DNA of 64,000 bases from Cladopsammia gracilis (taxonomy: Eukaryota; Cnidaria; Anthozoa; Scleractinia; Dendrophylliidae): contig JAJGOT010000207.1 in NCBI GenBank assembly GCA_022457155.1, forward strand, positions 1,311,630 through 1,375,629, written 5' to 3'. Of the stretch, positions 52,901-54,376 are shown in pieces. Made by a program: the position numbers and the translations under genes. The notes under the pieces are model-generated. The model worked only from the letters and a program-made list of their open reading frames with translations, was not told where the DNA came from and did no database searches. Position 1 is the first letter of the stretch. Every line of letters begins with the position of its first letter.

Positions 52901-52988
52901 GAGAGACATTATTCAGCGCTAATTTGCATTTCAATATCAACATGTCAATTGCAAGTCTTCACAAAGTAGATGAAACCTACCTTTCCAT
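25929..52988 (-). CDS. MULE transposase, last exon interrupted by a Polinton
   Basis: Exons: 52981-52988 (ATG), 52837-52893, 52646-52702, 51947-51988, 51752-51823, 51615-51665, 50970-51038, 50650-50703, 49159-50152, 45036-46569, then after the Polinton 25929-26554. The seven internal exons upstream of 49159-50152 all have the same phase, and they encode a Ser/Asp/Glu-rich tail. Exon 9 has a Cys/His WRKY-GCM1-like finger followed by YADATHKRCPGF with the first catalytic Asp. Exon 10 has WVLDEAGAEW and CEFHF (the C-x2-H motif of MULEs) and a SWIM finger (CSCPDRRPCHCKH). The C-terminal part is a tandem ~41-residue repeat built on QTTQSLVST. Without the insert the total is 3,564 bp, in frame. The Polinton creates a stop two bases into its own end, so this copy now makes at best a truncated protein. 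Confidence 0.85.
26561..26995. repeat. Polinton left TIR (435 bp)
   Basis: Inverted match to 44601-45035, with no difference seen across the shared 249-bp frame it contains. Its first ~54 bp recur inverted at its own inner end (about 26922-26975). The 82-residue ORF inside occurs identically in both TIRs and is unlikely to be a gene. Confidence 0.93.
27034..27582 (+). CDS. VLTF3-like late transcription factor (putative)
   Basis: 182 residues, the first gene inside the left TIR. The N-terminus is acidic (MSDSEEEEIDF). The C-terminal third reads LNRKKFLNCHQVLFALL, then DDFKLLKLSSRRAEQEK and FKKCNW. This order (RK-FL-VL, then LLK-R, then KI-K-NW) is the pattern I know from the C-terminal end of poxvirus/NCLDV VLTF3-like factors, which switch on late viral genes. 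The zinc-binding N-terminal part of classical VLTF3 is not obvious. The match rests on my memory of the family pattern. An alternative is an unrelated helical virion protein. The next gene begins one base after its stop. Confidence 0.6.
   Translation: MSDSEEEEIDFIPELVQETHTTCHTPKNPRLEHFKDIIRKNQGKNQIPLKDLEFYQAQILSQIPRGELTRKKVRDFAKAAKWGKKANDHAHEIFNHITGHDGNDYEHLEKYLIDDFKYFSLAYDDLHLNRKKFLNCHQVLFALLQKNGFNPNEDDFKLLKLSSRRAEQEKIIQTIFKKCNWN
27584..28024 (+). CDS. Acidic Ser/Glu/Asp-rich protein
   Basis: 146 residues, starting at TTAAAATGG one base after the stop of the previous gene. The first half is low complexity, with SEASEAS and two copies of SDHDDCFTCSEE. The second half has a short predicted coiled coil (about 95-130) and a basic tail. 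The SEAS segments are encoded by the GCGAAGCGAGC motif scattered through this element. Function not recognised. Confidence 0.6.
   Translation: MDPFEKIIYNEDEQSEASEASLSASEASDHDDCFTCSEEDEQSEASDHDDCFTCSEEETRSVNETPTTSDDEFIVSDSEMAEAERSDEIEDSIELLFESFVNLQEEHKILKKELQKQSGLLWEIHREMNESQAKQNGSSEAKRKRC
28025..28448. other. Polinton spacer with internal direct repeats
   Basis: A 424-bp stretch between two rightward genes. It contains repeated blocks: AACATTCATATTCTG near 28065 and again near 28271, TTTTTCGGGGAATCAATT near 28130 and 28234, and AATTGGCTT...GAAATCCAC-type copies near 28350-28400. I see no ORF. It may be regulatory. Confidence 0.5.
28449..29027 (+). CDS. Hypothetical Polinton protein
   Basis: 192 residues, mostly helical by composition and with no Cys clusters or membrane segment. 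It contains SSSHAKFLMAFYELATTYPRLL near the C-terminus. I do not recognise a family. Unlike most genes of this element it lacks the AAAATG start context (it reads CATCATG). It is convergent with the integrase gene, with 17 bp between the stops. Confidence 0.6.
   Translation: MNKKRFTVFADYLEGFTQRIVHRFPDAAEFIGEEKAIMIDRFPELAKSDKEPQRDQYAAVKETLELAVNHERMKCYHGIEIKRETPENCVDSINLLSKAIGNSHRDILYYSALQGDLLVALRSASTPEGFRLHLRKTLDISSSHAKFLMAFYELATTYPRLLMCELPQRFFAKNLKIIKQVCQNDREVWNNI
29045..30139 (-). CDS. Polinton integrase (RVE fold plus chromodomain)
   Basis: A retroviral-type integrase that inserts the element. The core shows D in WAADLVEM, D in WTDKGSEF and E in SVVERWNRSF, the DDE triad with usual spacing. 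An SH3-like segment (KVGDRVRI) and a chromodomain (FRIEKVIRR...ALVKWKSYP...SWVP) close the protein. The ORF can be read from 30139, but its first ~50 residues overlap the end of the PLA2-like gene in another frame and look like shadow sequence. Recognisable sequence starts near LANELHRPIRRRF (about 29,970), and no Met lies between. The true start or any frameshift or splice is therefore unresolved. The N-terminal HHCC finger is not visible. Confidence 0.88.
   Translation of the reverse strand: MQERSRQENGCRFGCHSLERKTVGSCFGAKHNSSKTETWARRFKKREKILSEGWAQNLANELHRPIRRRFPKRRVIAYGIDNIWAADLVEMGKFSRWNKGIRYLLMVIDVFSKFGWIRPLKDKRGQTVADAFRDIFKGRKPKMLWTDKGSEFFNGTMKDLLGENGIQLYTTENEEKSSVVERWNRSFKEKLFRMFSVNNNTIYWDKLGKLLDEYNHRFHSSIRMSPAEASKQENEKKVFANLFGDLIYAKHAPAKFKVGDRVRISKFKRKIFDKGYTSNWTEEIFVIDEIKNTNPPTYKLVDLLGESITGSFYEAELQKTTQDVFRIEKVIRRDNKRKLALVKWKSYPDKFNSWVPLSDVGKIS
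29989..30822 (-). CDS. Phospholipase A2-like virion protein
   Basis: 277 residues. A central segment reads FTLPGHNFTGPWNPL, then AVAMQHDVDYSVC and KCKNEADRKMVAAL. The G-x-G-like loop, the His-Asp pair and the following NEADR helix match the parvovirus-type secretory PLA2 fold found in some virion proteins of Polinton/adintovirus relatives, where it helps the particle cross membranes. A helical region with GIGELALTGVAHALPWLGKK precedes it. It follows the protease in the same direction with 13 bp between, and its 3' end overlaps the integrase ORF by about 150 bp. Catalytic activity is inferred. Confidence 0.75.
   Translation of the reverse strand: MREGETQDGMCGTVWIHDCKKWEENVVLPLRFLRNQKNKICEKFGKLNLPSQGGGEAKRAAERSGAGIGELALTGVAHALPWLGKKTVEMGRYGASELLRNKNTQKKALDFALDKMKPFLAKTSADMMNELSTAIRPNRKYKTDRADLDGGALDVHSLIGKLPRPKKGFTLPGHNFTGPWNPLEKQVRFDEKGKILEIWQQPTGKTDAVAMQHDVDYSVCAKKADPRKCKNEADRKMVAALDAIPWKERQWGHALARNTIQAKQKLGLGASKNGKRF
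30836..31384 (-). CDS. Adenain/Ulp1-type cysteine protease
   Basis: A maturation protease of the C48/adenain group, expected to process virion proteins. Catalytic residues can be placed: His in GTHWVATF, Asp in VYYFDSF, Gln in PIQALESV and Cys in RCGYYCLYF. The spacing suits the family. Residues before about 40 (rich in Lys/Ser/Arg) overlap the 3' end of the upstream gene by 100 bp in another frame. The real start may be non-AUG or reached by frameshift, because no later in-frame Met precedes the conserved PISNFDILEW. Confidence 0.88.
   Translation of the reverse strand: MGRSWAKKKIWIGASAGAKQSLSKHTASRGHPLRPAWKDIPISNFDILEWVRFLKIPNFKGIFSRDSKDHLHKTGSCIINLDDSIGNGTHWVATFIKTHIVYYFDSFSISPPIELVKYADKIGKEIIYNYGHPIQALESVRCGYYCLYFLNEIRRKSFYDTLKVFSLSDPGKNEKFIKEYFD
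31285..32157 (-). CDS. Minor virion protein with amphipathic and basic segments
   Basis: 290 residues. The N-terminal third repeats a SKTQIRK/TKTQISK motif. The middle is hydrophobic-amphipathic (SLWTSLISLGSKLLPFATK and LATGALSALGSLG), and a second glycine-rich segment precedes a basic, Pro/Gly-rich tail ending GPNSPFQNIPLVGAIL. Such proteins sit beside the capsid genes in cnidarian Polintons. A membrane-active role like adenovirus pVI or a core role like pX is a guess from composition. It lies directly downstream of the major capsid gene. Confidence 0.6.
   Translation of the reverse strand: MTSYIPYGVKLSDGQKTKLAKAVKNNSSITLRLSRNELKGPDELLLTKTQISKVQKAISLGRGVELSISKTQIRKVVGGSLWTSLISLGSKLLPFATKGVSKVAPHLATGALSALGSLGIDKIFGKGAQRPRLKGEGVPGDPLSFIMKLIEKGIEVPAVFLSKLASLGDLLTKGQRNLVGKGIQSGSGITLKPTQRQIQGGLLGTLAAIGIPMAIELASKLFGSGLQVPRKGKGKGKGLMVSPKPGLYPYQPPPFFGTWEGRGRKKKSGSGLLLGPNSPFQNIPLVGAIL
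32187..33491 (-). CDS. Major capsid protein (double jelly-roll, hexon-like)
   Basis: 434 residues from MAVNFRNPEF; a longer frame starts 15 codons earlier, but the chosen Met has the common TAATAAAATGG context. The N-terminus (NDNRQTKDNYHFNVDNSS...DWYNAYLEVDFKL) and C-terminus (VSLTFRYELSGANPTQYTLNALVLHEQEIEL) show the beta-rich pattern of Polinton/adintovirus hexons. It would build the pseudo-hexameric capsomers. It sits in the minus-strand virion block between the basic protein and the minor virion protein. Confidence 0.85.
   Translation of the reverse strand: MAVNFRNPEFVKRYEYTYYDLATPLNDNIANDNRQTKDNYHFNVDNSSEANPIDWYNAYLEVDFKLVTTADSATGITAGPNNGNQDCTTTNGLTFIKSIKVECNGQTIYNNSRANESANALTLLKYTKTYADSVGQDQFFYPDTSTGTTEARPAEALYNEGFARRKILTDAANINKMSIPLNLYSYFAAFKNNLHPNIKTTLLLELENDNNLIFRKGAAPDSKVILTKLRLWCPKIIFNGKGLKQYLEDYLKPKKWTYLKEHHEILQSTAVNSYFRISTGLRRPRHVLIWVVPTASYNSQTHDIFKFTTFGIGANNRHFSRAQLELNNSIYYPQLEMTTDEETRLYRALMAFNSAYNDVLSGPLINRANFKNLFGMLYFDLRNQEDDVKDGVVSLTFRYELSGANPTQYTLNALVLHEQEIELYTASNKLLVKA
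33514..33900 (-). CDS. Small Ala/Lys-rich virion protein
   Basis: 128 residues with a repetitive amphipathic helix (SKLAAKLTGKTASKLASKAA, then EKLVEKGAEKVGEK). An acidic/SEASEA segment encoded by the GCGAAGCGAGC-type motif follows (33645-33680). It starts at TTAAAAATGG, overlapping the penton gene's end by 8 bp. Probably a DNA-binding or membrane-active virion component; the function is inferred from composition and position only. Confidence 0.6.
   Translation of the reverse strand: MDERRERDPDTGEIRYGGGFSDVFSKLAAKLTGKTASKLASKAAEKLVEKGAEKVGEKTGQLIGEKIYDKFTTKKASEASEAKRPEGASVPAPPETKGKEIGEILKKVRFQEDTDKFQYVKDVYKGLL
33893..34663 (-). CDS. Penton (minor capsid) protein
   Basis: 256 residues. The N-terminal FTTRFSPELQLEENKPHWLALDHLSMTASW..., ITFPAGIYDYEDINEFI, and a central beta-rich segment with FHILVGFD match the single jelly-roll penton proteins of adintoviruses and Polintons, which close the capsid vertices. 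The start codon lies in GTATTTAAAATAATGG, 1 bp overlapping the stop of the upstream gene. It is followed by the small Ala/Lys-rich gene and then the major capsid gene. Confidence 0.8.
   Translation of the reverse strand: MDANRVLVFKSIDARKQNPQNKPGNFTTRFSPELQLEENKPHWLALDHLSMTASWHNIKPKYRNNKLVISKDKGKTWETITFPAGIYDYEDINEFIHKSIGKRSEATSTGDSYGINVLFDLTTFKVFIQLQENFQIDFANSGNFHILVGFDAAKLTASAYGTNFPNISNSVDNLYLRCSLLSDSIVSGKRSNALYTFSTNTKTRSLPFEIQPINYLWNKINSPHISEVTFYITDDEDREVDLNDIDISLTVVIKNG
34663..35796 (-). CDS. Coiled-coil virion-block protein, function unknown
   Basis: 377 residues from MDLNNIRKFVG (ten codons inside the longest frame, chosen for the CACTTAAAATGG context). The N-terminal half is charged and helical (about 60-100 coiled coil with QQKKTDAKQDTMIEQLRQN). 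The C-terminal half is more compact, with KYKQPRRNAFKIQKDHYGGL and SLNAVRIFNDLNTL. I recognise it only as a frequent neighbour of the penton gene in cnidarian Polintons. Scaffold or internal virion roles are possible. It is first in the minus-strand virion operon-like block and diverges from the ATPase. Confidence 0.65.
   Translation of the reverse strand: MDLNNIRKFVGREFEGYQIAKAVTEVKNEMKDREKGRDVVMSDYFKTLREPLLEQQKKTDAKQDTMIEQLRQNQLALTEGIQDIVTQNRELPQVPAAEEEKGATAVPKADILIPNQGFEESELAFIKAIGLPEPNDLLSLESDGLIDTEKKAKQERKKVSGEITGAKNKKGLSPESKDRLVKKLEERRDVERPIFEKYLFTISMIKALPKYKKTGTGLRKYKQPRRNAFKIQKDHYGGLLIDVPKLFNEMKLNAFRGGKLIYQADADKSLIDLLTKRFNPKKNYSLNAVRIFNDLNTLSNMPPHKSSGKSRMVGSSVVFYQKPEELADRMKILVGSMAAGNNSHVLRNDLSQINDELLRIGAIDRTMHEKLYQKYLK
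35794..35855. promoter_or_regulatory. Bidirectional promoter, penton block / ATPase
   Basis: The 56-bp gap between two divergent start codons is bounded by an inverted repeat that includes both ATGs: CATTTTAAGTG (35794-35804) and CACTTAAAATG (35845-35855). Inside is a second palindrome, ACATTTATCT / AGATAAATGT. Confidence 0.65.
35853..36491 (+). CDS. Packaging ATPase (FtsK/HerA, A32-like)
   Basis: 212 residues from MKIPNYDRNASG; a longer frame starts 17 codons earlier but crosses the shared promoter. Walker A is GQTRCGKT (about residue 33-40) and Walker B is KVVVFDDLMN (about 110-118), followed by a YLSQSYYDVP segment. These fit the viral genome-packaging ATPases of Polintons and NCLDVs, which pump DNA into the capsid. 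Its stop TAA lies one base before the ATG of the fibre gene, sharing the TTTTAAAATGG junction. Confidence 0.88.
   Translation: MKIPNYDRNASGAKPDRKHCDFLDEDFRMLIAGQTRCGKTNTLMHMLRKPLVFYDKIYFYSPNQHQDKIVDLQKLMEGVSQKVGYPVLEILGPDDIMNTSDYPSNNRKVVVFDDLMNSSDRIQKQIANHWTDGRHHGISPIYLSQSYYDVPQKIRLNCSHMLLYPPATKTHLDLIAKENLIDPHLFNKLGPFEFLFLDKEKKSVAKNFDETF
36493..38283 (+). CDS. Tail-fibre-like attachment protein
   Basis: 596 residues from MGIFNNVGRYTG. The N-terminal half repeats a phage tail-fibre pattern: MTGDLDLRGQKLINP (about 84-98), and later GGTMTGNLDMNSQQINNIA, ending in TSKSYVDGKI (about 225-260). In phage fibres this motif forms trimeric beta structures. The C-terminal half is a beta-rich region with another MVMETDLDLNGHKLLN copy (about 465-480), plausibly a receptor-binding head. 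By analogy with adenovirus it could be the vertex fibre. This is inferred; no collagen or shaft repeat of the adenovirus type is present. Confidence 0.7.
   Translation: MGIFNNVGRYTGVDMREYMKNFNKQVQQGGLKLDTNNNYDIQQKRLANVAEGVDNDDAITKHQVDTLATQLRADSLQVDGSSHMTGDLDLRGQKLINPGEIEMNRKLIVNLDTDENQDLSAVNMVTLKKFHPDVSTHEVTKDLDLKGLFNVKNSKQQTWHDLGAHYNNLVSYNDVKNIFLSRKETFPMETALDMGNHTIFNVKDPEVADQGANMRYVDAQSAKKLSLEGGTMTGNLDMNSQQINNIAAPTLKHQPTSKSYVDGKIGGVVAHTMELEEKLKEYVNESHITSTSHPKDAFRYLMENVDESSSEHDMEVTGITDFSNSPHHFNKKAYDLKITKDHFNEYDGRLGFNMFKLPEGEFTVCVEFFPASMDGVSVNVVSASLNINQQSTKKFSGYSRSIIHMHKWKITPPEFIFLDLKWRGTAESAEKGNANLIIYGIAGSQPDVASSVFDSPFVFEAGKMVMETDLDLNGHKLLNSNLKNNFLLIGRFRKSSGDAINILFDNFFNDIVIPIRCKLIKAFSQILSKTSSFPQLSLYLPDKESQSGTRVSRDNRIQLFSFSNVVYKEGELFTARIDDRTLNIGQAQITFLFEII
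38288..38833 (+). CDS. Membrane-hairpin protein
   Basis: 181 residues. The first 25 are low complexity, encoded by the GCGAAGCGAGC motif. The middle carries two hydrophobic segments (LVAIGTIAGATTM and IVLGVISGAGLIL, about 85-120) that could form a helical hairpin, with charged helices on each side. It starts at TAGAAAAATG, just after the fibre stop. A virion membrane or assembly protein is possible; the family is not recognised. Confidence 0.6.
   Translation: MRAREAIEGSERSEPSRVKRARKQNIFGFNHINPAIREEELEEIKKLYRFYHKRFWCLKRAHGRFKKMNLLMNLTSSGLVAIGTIAGATTMNPIVLGVISGAGLILKTANEMKNLKSKIKMAKFAFTTYEKTLSDLRFALRGGKFDRDEFLFSMEAIDGIVIDLGLDLEKFEAEWEKKFEG
38832..38951. repeat. GAGTGAGCGAAGCGAGCCGG tandem array
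   Basis: Two units of about 20 bp followed by two of about 40 bp that add CCGAAGGGAGCCGTTGCGAG. The array begins at the stop of the membrane-hairpin gene. It is the longest cluster of the element-wide GCGAAGCGAGC motif. Confidence 0.85.
39072..39233 (-). CDS. Small acidic protein (53 aa)
   Basis: A short frame that begins at TTTAAAAATGG and encodes MEAEDFERMMEDSDY..., ending LLDF. It is highly acidic with a helical middle. Support comes from the element's usual start context and from the divergent, promoter-like gap to the next gene. After its stop another frame stays open to about 38981 with a similar acidic composition (NDFEEDF, AAEVVEMIM). A longer protein broken at a run of T is therefore possible. 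Confidence 0.5.
   Translation of the reverse strand: MEAEDFERMMEDSDYIIELMNLNFNDDFAIKILLELEKSGHHPEDFLGELLDF
39231..39289. promoter_or_regulatory. Divergent promoter gap
   Basis: CCATTTTTAAAT at one end and ATATAAAATGG at the other enclose an A/T-only core with a long T run. The two start codons point outward, as in the other two divergent gaps of this element. Confidence 0.5.
39287..39916 (+). CDS. Hypothetical replication-region protein
   Basis: 209 residues starting at TATAAAATGG. It contains a beta-rich C-terminal part (NISVPFSKF, HVIFRISRIFCGNCQSISC). A charged helix sits at about 65-90. The position beside the polymerase and the beta pattern would suit a single-stranded DNA-binding protein, but I cannot recognise one. 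It is followed by a convergent HTH gene. Confidence 0.55.
   Translation: MELKELKTNQITTEEPQMKKTMHPFVEIPLRFKERPITLKLEKCVFKIHKNENGFSLGINLDQSPPEIKEKMKEIEGQIRKLAMENKSKVVRQNWRFGNFSETDFNLIKTDRSEMEKVWGKLWLTQKGNISVPFSKFGEGEVGQRKSIRFDPHDHIGEKLTGHVIFRISRIFCGNCQSISCSINSVFVTKFNGNVSAFDNFEDTEEVDW
39984..40388 (-). CDS. Small HTH DNA-binding protein
   Basis: 134 residues from MKFSIQEE, chosen because the ATG lies in the shared CCAAATAAAATG promoter repeat; the longer frame runs through the polymerase gene. An N-terminal YTFKEASQQTGIPIANIWRV segment has the form of a helix-turn-helix like those in NUMOD or excisionase-type domains. The rest is acidic then basic. Divergent from the DNA polymerase across 41 bp, it is a candidate local regulator. 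Confidence 0.6.
   Translation of the reverse strand: MKFSIQEEGKEKNIFYTFKEASQQTGIPIANIWRVLKRANKKFKRKDGKVFYIRDEITDEPFFQVDGEDIFDLDELEKFKISSQVFINQILKKKTHFLDSEEISHYLTWKSPDFVFFIEKLSENQRGKKIKVKN
40386..40432. promoter_or_regulatory. Bidirectional promoter, HTH gene / polymerase
   Basis: A perfect 12-bp inverted repeat, CATTTTATTTGG (40386-40397) and CCAAATAAAATG (40421-40432), contains both start codons and encloses an A/T-rich core. Confidence 0.65.
40430..44512 (+). CDS. polB: Protein-primed DNA polymerase B
   Basis: 1,360 residues from MNLRDLKNWAREEG; earlier in-frame codons lie across the shared promoter. The N-terminus has a SAP/HeH-like helix pair (about 1-30). A C2HC finger (FFCKRCISSF...HQSKC, about 401-423) precedes the exonuclease motifs YADFESI (about 452) and NLANYDSHLF (about 600). 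Between them is an endonuclease VII-like zinc motif (CWLCRGEFEG...DHCHFTGKFRG...YCNRMF, about 551-587). Polymerase motifs are YLDANNLYGW (about 859), LMNNSVFGKT (about 1002) and YTDTDSLVYE (about 1097). The tail repeats KEVEVEVER. This replicates the element from a terminal-protein primer. All catalytic motifs are present, so it may be active. Confidence 0.95.
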   Translation: MNLRDLKNWAREEGIVGFSRMSKAELMELWEESQPEGPRKKGNLGAPFIFKAPKTLLDSRNKKIPVPILVPERRDFPSRRIPSVIEQNVETVSDWLKWLESTDDVDLRRRSNPAVERLKKQIENLWDRQFVVKERRSALNGFARQLEIQGDDSPTPQDFLRRVRGDVVELIKLNRQTRIKCVLVCRLVKPDLDDETMIEETPFFHSRMKRNLEGTDADELFDEMGIEMIENLENFNRRGSNWAFERVIRLEIHLVQWNPLGGSSYIPLPKEVANKNAVVNMQNEDEMCFKWCMARATHMVTQNPERITRLLRTQAEELDWSGIGFPTTLADIEKFERRNDISVNVFGWDGKLFPLRVTDEEKVQHVDLLLLKKEFKSHFCIVKNFSRLAGSQVSKTNRQRFFCKRCISSFPSDESLRKHQSKCVEFEAAKIVMPEGECSFSNFSKMIHVPVVGYADFESILKPVEDEGRKKTQKMQEHLPCGFAFHLVSPFLEMEPVLKRAGNEKESLELPKEFIRKLIEEVKKAQLGLKQKKMIPLSQEEWGIYNHATFCWLCRGEFEGKGEMMKVRDHCHFTGKFRGAAHRYCNRMFQRPKFTPVFFHNLANYDSHLFVRALGTLDEVLDVQCIPNNEEKYISFSLKFELKRENTWDGKEIVVKHEIRFLDSFKFMASALGNLVGNLPKSDLTETARFFQGEKFDLMTRKGVYPYEFMDSFEKFDGILPEKEAFFSRLNDAGIGDDDFEHAKNVWEKWQMKNMGEFHDLYLKTDVLLLADVVENFRKLCEENYELDPAHFFTTPGMAWNAMLKITGVKLELLNDVDMLLMVERGMRGGNSNAFKRYAKANNKFMEDFDASQPSKFIVYLDANNLYGWAMSKPLPVGDFRWMKEDELRNWKEFVDEEGVGCILEVDLEYPEELHDSHNDFPLAPESLKLGGVWKLTQNLRDKKNMVLHGENLKLFLSLGMKLKKVRRGIAFREEAFMKSYIDKNTKLRMNAKNAFEKDFFKLMNNSVFGKTMENVRKRVCIELVKDAERAEKLVNKSNFADLQIFDEFLIAVKMRKTQIVMNKPVYVGMSILDLSKTLMYDFHYNYAKKKWKDLQVLYTDTDSLVYEIGTEDFFADIVEDVKERFDTNDFPKDHPAVLNGLPIVKENKKKIGLMKDECGGKMMKEFVALRPKLYAFLLDEGKEEKKAKGVKKCVIKKQLRFENFVKCLKGEGNEIRKQNVIRSRQHHLYTERMEKIALSNNDDKLIVLENGIDTFARGHWRLGERKEVEVEVERKEVEVEVEKEKIELKMLRTEEDIKAERLEKKRKQIVRFLKKKEKFGERVELFILEQKFHVKEDVLLGMGMKILKGWPRYVVQEEE
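44513..44600. repeat. Short tandem repeats before the right TIR
   Basis: Several diverged copies of ATTTTCCGGAGTGGATTT-type units between the polymerase stop and the TIR. Probably 3' UTR. Confidence 0.6.
44601..45035. repeat. Polinton right TIR (435 bp)
   Basis: Inverted partner of 26561-26995. It ends ATTATAATCTACT at the duplicated target GCGTCG. The inner end (from 44621) repeats AGTAGATTATAATCGC, so each TIR is itself bounded by inverted ends. Confidence 0.93.
46785..47083. mobile_element. About 300-bp MITE (copy 2), MULE intron
   Basis: TIRs GGCCACTTCGAAAAATACCA and the inverted TGGTATTTTTCGAATTGGCC, with TA on both sides. It is homologous and inverted relative to 8645-8950. It lies in the intron between the two large MULE transposase exons. 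Confidence 0.8.
47089..47250. repeat. Near-perfect 69-bp palindrome
   Basis: The arms at 47089-47157 and 47182-47250 (AATAGCCCAATTTCGATATA at the outer end, GGCTTAGGGGAAT at the inner end) are inverted copies with no mismatch that I can see. The loop is 24 nt. It begins a few bases after the MITE. A related GAGGCTTAGGGGAAT motif occurs at 2330-2346. Confidence 0.9.
47251..48077. other. MULE intron sequence, no gene
   Basis: Contains G-rich/C-rich runs near 47310 and 47400 and a CTCGTTCCCAGATCTCGCG repeat fragment near 47550. I see nothing coding. Confidence 0.4.
48078..49057. mobile_element. Non-autonomous DNA transposon with CAACCTCGTTCCC ends
   Basis: Inverted repeats of about 85 bp start CAACCTCGTTCCCAGGGTCT and end with the complement. 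The flanks CGCCTAAAC and CGCGTAAAC (48069-48077 and 49058-49066) look like a 9-bp target duplication with one mismatch. The right end reaches to within about 100 bp of the transposase exon. The interior has no clear transposase. Confidence 0.7.
50415..50610. repeat. Diverged CTTCGGAA-type minisatellite
   Basis: Tandem units of roughly 20 bp built on ACTTCGGAAATCTTCGGAAG, in the MULE intron upstream of exon 9. A shorter similar run occurs near 54210-54250. Confidence 0.6.
51125..51473. mobile_element. MITE with GCCATTCCAATAAAATG ends
   Basis: The ends GCCATTCCAATAAAATGTTT and the inverted AAACATTTTATTGGGATGGC extend for about 33 bp. Both arms adjoin GACCGACC repeats. It lies in a MULE intron between small exons. 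Confidence 0.65.
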
Positions 52989-53010
52989 TGCTAATGAAAC
53001 CTAGCTCAGT
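52641..53010. repeat. Tandem duplication of a MULE exon plus flanking intron
   Basis: Two copies of about 185 bp. Each contains a 57-bp exon (52646-52702 and 52837-52893) encoding a sequence with SSPEKD, with matching phase. The flanking intron also matches (TTCAGCGC, TTTGCATTTC, CCATTGCTAA). Confidence 0.75.
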
Positions 53011-53250
53011 TCAGATCGATCAAACCATTGTCAAACCATTGCGCGCATCGGATCGGTCCAGGATGACCCGACAATGTGACAAGCGATAACGTCACCAGAA
53101 CTACGTTAGCGTCACGCGTCACGCCACCGATTGTGTTGCGGAAAAGTAATCCTTCACCCTCCTTCACCCTGCGTCAGAGCCATCCCAAATGGTTGGGAAG
53201 CTACCCTTTCCATTCTCCTTTTGCAACTCCTCTCGCATTTTTTATAGTAG

Positions 53251-53387
53251 ATCAACTCGAAGCCTAACTCGAGCTCCAACTCGAAGTCCAATTAACTCGA
53301 AGTCCAACTCGAAGTCCAACTCGAAGTCCAACTCGAACTCGAACTCTAACTCGAACTCGAATCCAAACTCGATGTTTCGGGATTCCC
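53251..53387. repeat. MULE right terminal inverted repeat
   Basis: Collinear inverted match of the left terminus: CAACTCGAAGTCC units, then (CGAACT)n, CGAATCCAAACTCGA and a 15-bp end finishing TCCC. The 9-bp target copy CGCATGAAG follows at 53388. Confidence 0.75.
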
Positions 53388-53640
53388 CGCATGAAGAAAT
53401 ACTTTTTATAAAAAAAAATCTATTCTTAATTGTCTGTAACTGTATTCTATTGTAGGGGTCATCCACTAGATTAGCCTTTGCTATTTGGATGATCCCAACT
53501 CACTCTCTATTTTTTGTTACATTTTTCTTTTATTCCTTAGCTGTACTTGTGTTTAGTTGCCTATGTAAATTTTACCAATATGTCATGCAAAACTGAGCTG
53601 AGTTGAATAAATCATCTTGTCTGTCTTGTCACTTACTTAG
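53388..53640 (+). mobile_element. LINE 3' UTR (right half, beyond the MULE)
   Basis: Continues the LINE broken at 17690. It contains a stem pair GGATCATCC-like (GGGGTCATCC ... GGATGATCCC), an AATAAATC signal near 53607 and a CTTACTTAGATACTTAG tail. Confidence 0.55.
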
Positions 53641-54376
53641 ATACTTAGTCCTCTCCCTGTTAAACGCATGTTGTCAGGGTATGCTTGCATAAATTCTGCC
53701 TGCAGAATTTCGAGCACAATTCACCACCTGTGGCAGTGAGGTACGGTGAGCATTGGTTCCAAAAATTGGGAGTTCGAAAAATCGAAGGTGGGACTGATCG
53801 ACTGAAATCAAATCCAAGGGAAACGAGCTGTGGTTCGAACAATCGGAGAGGTTCGAAAAATCGGGATTTCACTGCAGTATATATTGTACCGAGCAGAATT
53901 TAATTTCGTTTTCTGGGCAGAAGTTTGAACAGAATACGCGATTTTTACGAGCACTGCCGGCAGGCAGAATACGTCAATTTACGAACAGAATTTATCCAAG
54001 CCTACTGCTACGGCTACTGCGTACCCAGGGCGAAGATGGAGGGTTTATAATTTGCGCCAGCGCACCACATGAAGGAATTTTCGCGGCAATTTTCCGCGAG
54101 CTAAACATTCCTGCCTGCCTCATTTTATATTTGTAATGAACTATCCCGCTTGCAGGCTACAATCCCCTCCTCCCCTTAGGCAATCCCCAGCCCGACTGTG
54201 CATTTTACGGACATCTTCGGAAAATATTCGGTAAACTTCGTATTTCGGTAATTTATCGAGTGACGTAATTGTGCTCCATTTTGTTTTGTAAATCACCGAA
54301 ACGACACGAAATATACAACATATTCATTTTGAAGGAAACTGTATTTACCTAAAATGTGGTTGTTTAACGCCTAAGA
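53641..54376. other. Upstream region of WDSUB1-like gene
   Basis: Holds the presumptive promoter and 5' UTR. Repeated GGTTCGAAAAATCGG-type fragments near 53770-53870 look like MITE debris. No other gene is visible. Confidence 0.4.

Larger units (their letters stand above)
17691..53387 (-). mobile_element. Mutator-like (MULE) transposon with two nested insertions
   Basis: The boundaries come from perfect 9-bp direct repeats CGCATGAAG at 17682-17690 and 53388-53396; 9 bp is the usual MULE duplication length. Both termini begin GGGA when read inward and converge at equal distance (15 bp) on TCGAGTTTGGATTCGAG, followed by a collinear GGACTTCGAGTT-type minisatellite. The transposase gene (25929-52988, minus strand) lies inside. 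Removing the two nested elements and their duplicated target bases leaves about 10.3 kb. One MITE, a long palindrome and other small elements lie in its introns. Confidence 0.82.

Noticed and set aside
53189..53466. Ser/Asn-repeat and Glu/Phe-repeat ORFs
   Set aside because: Translations of the MULE terminal minisatellite on both strands.
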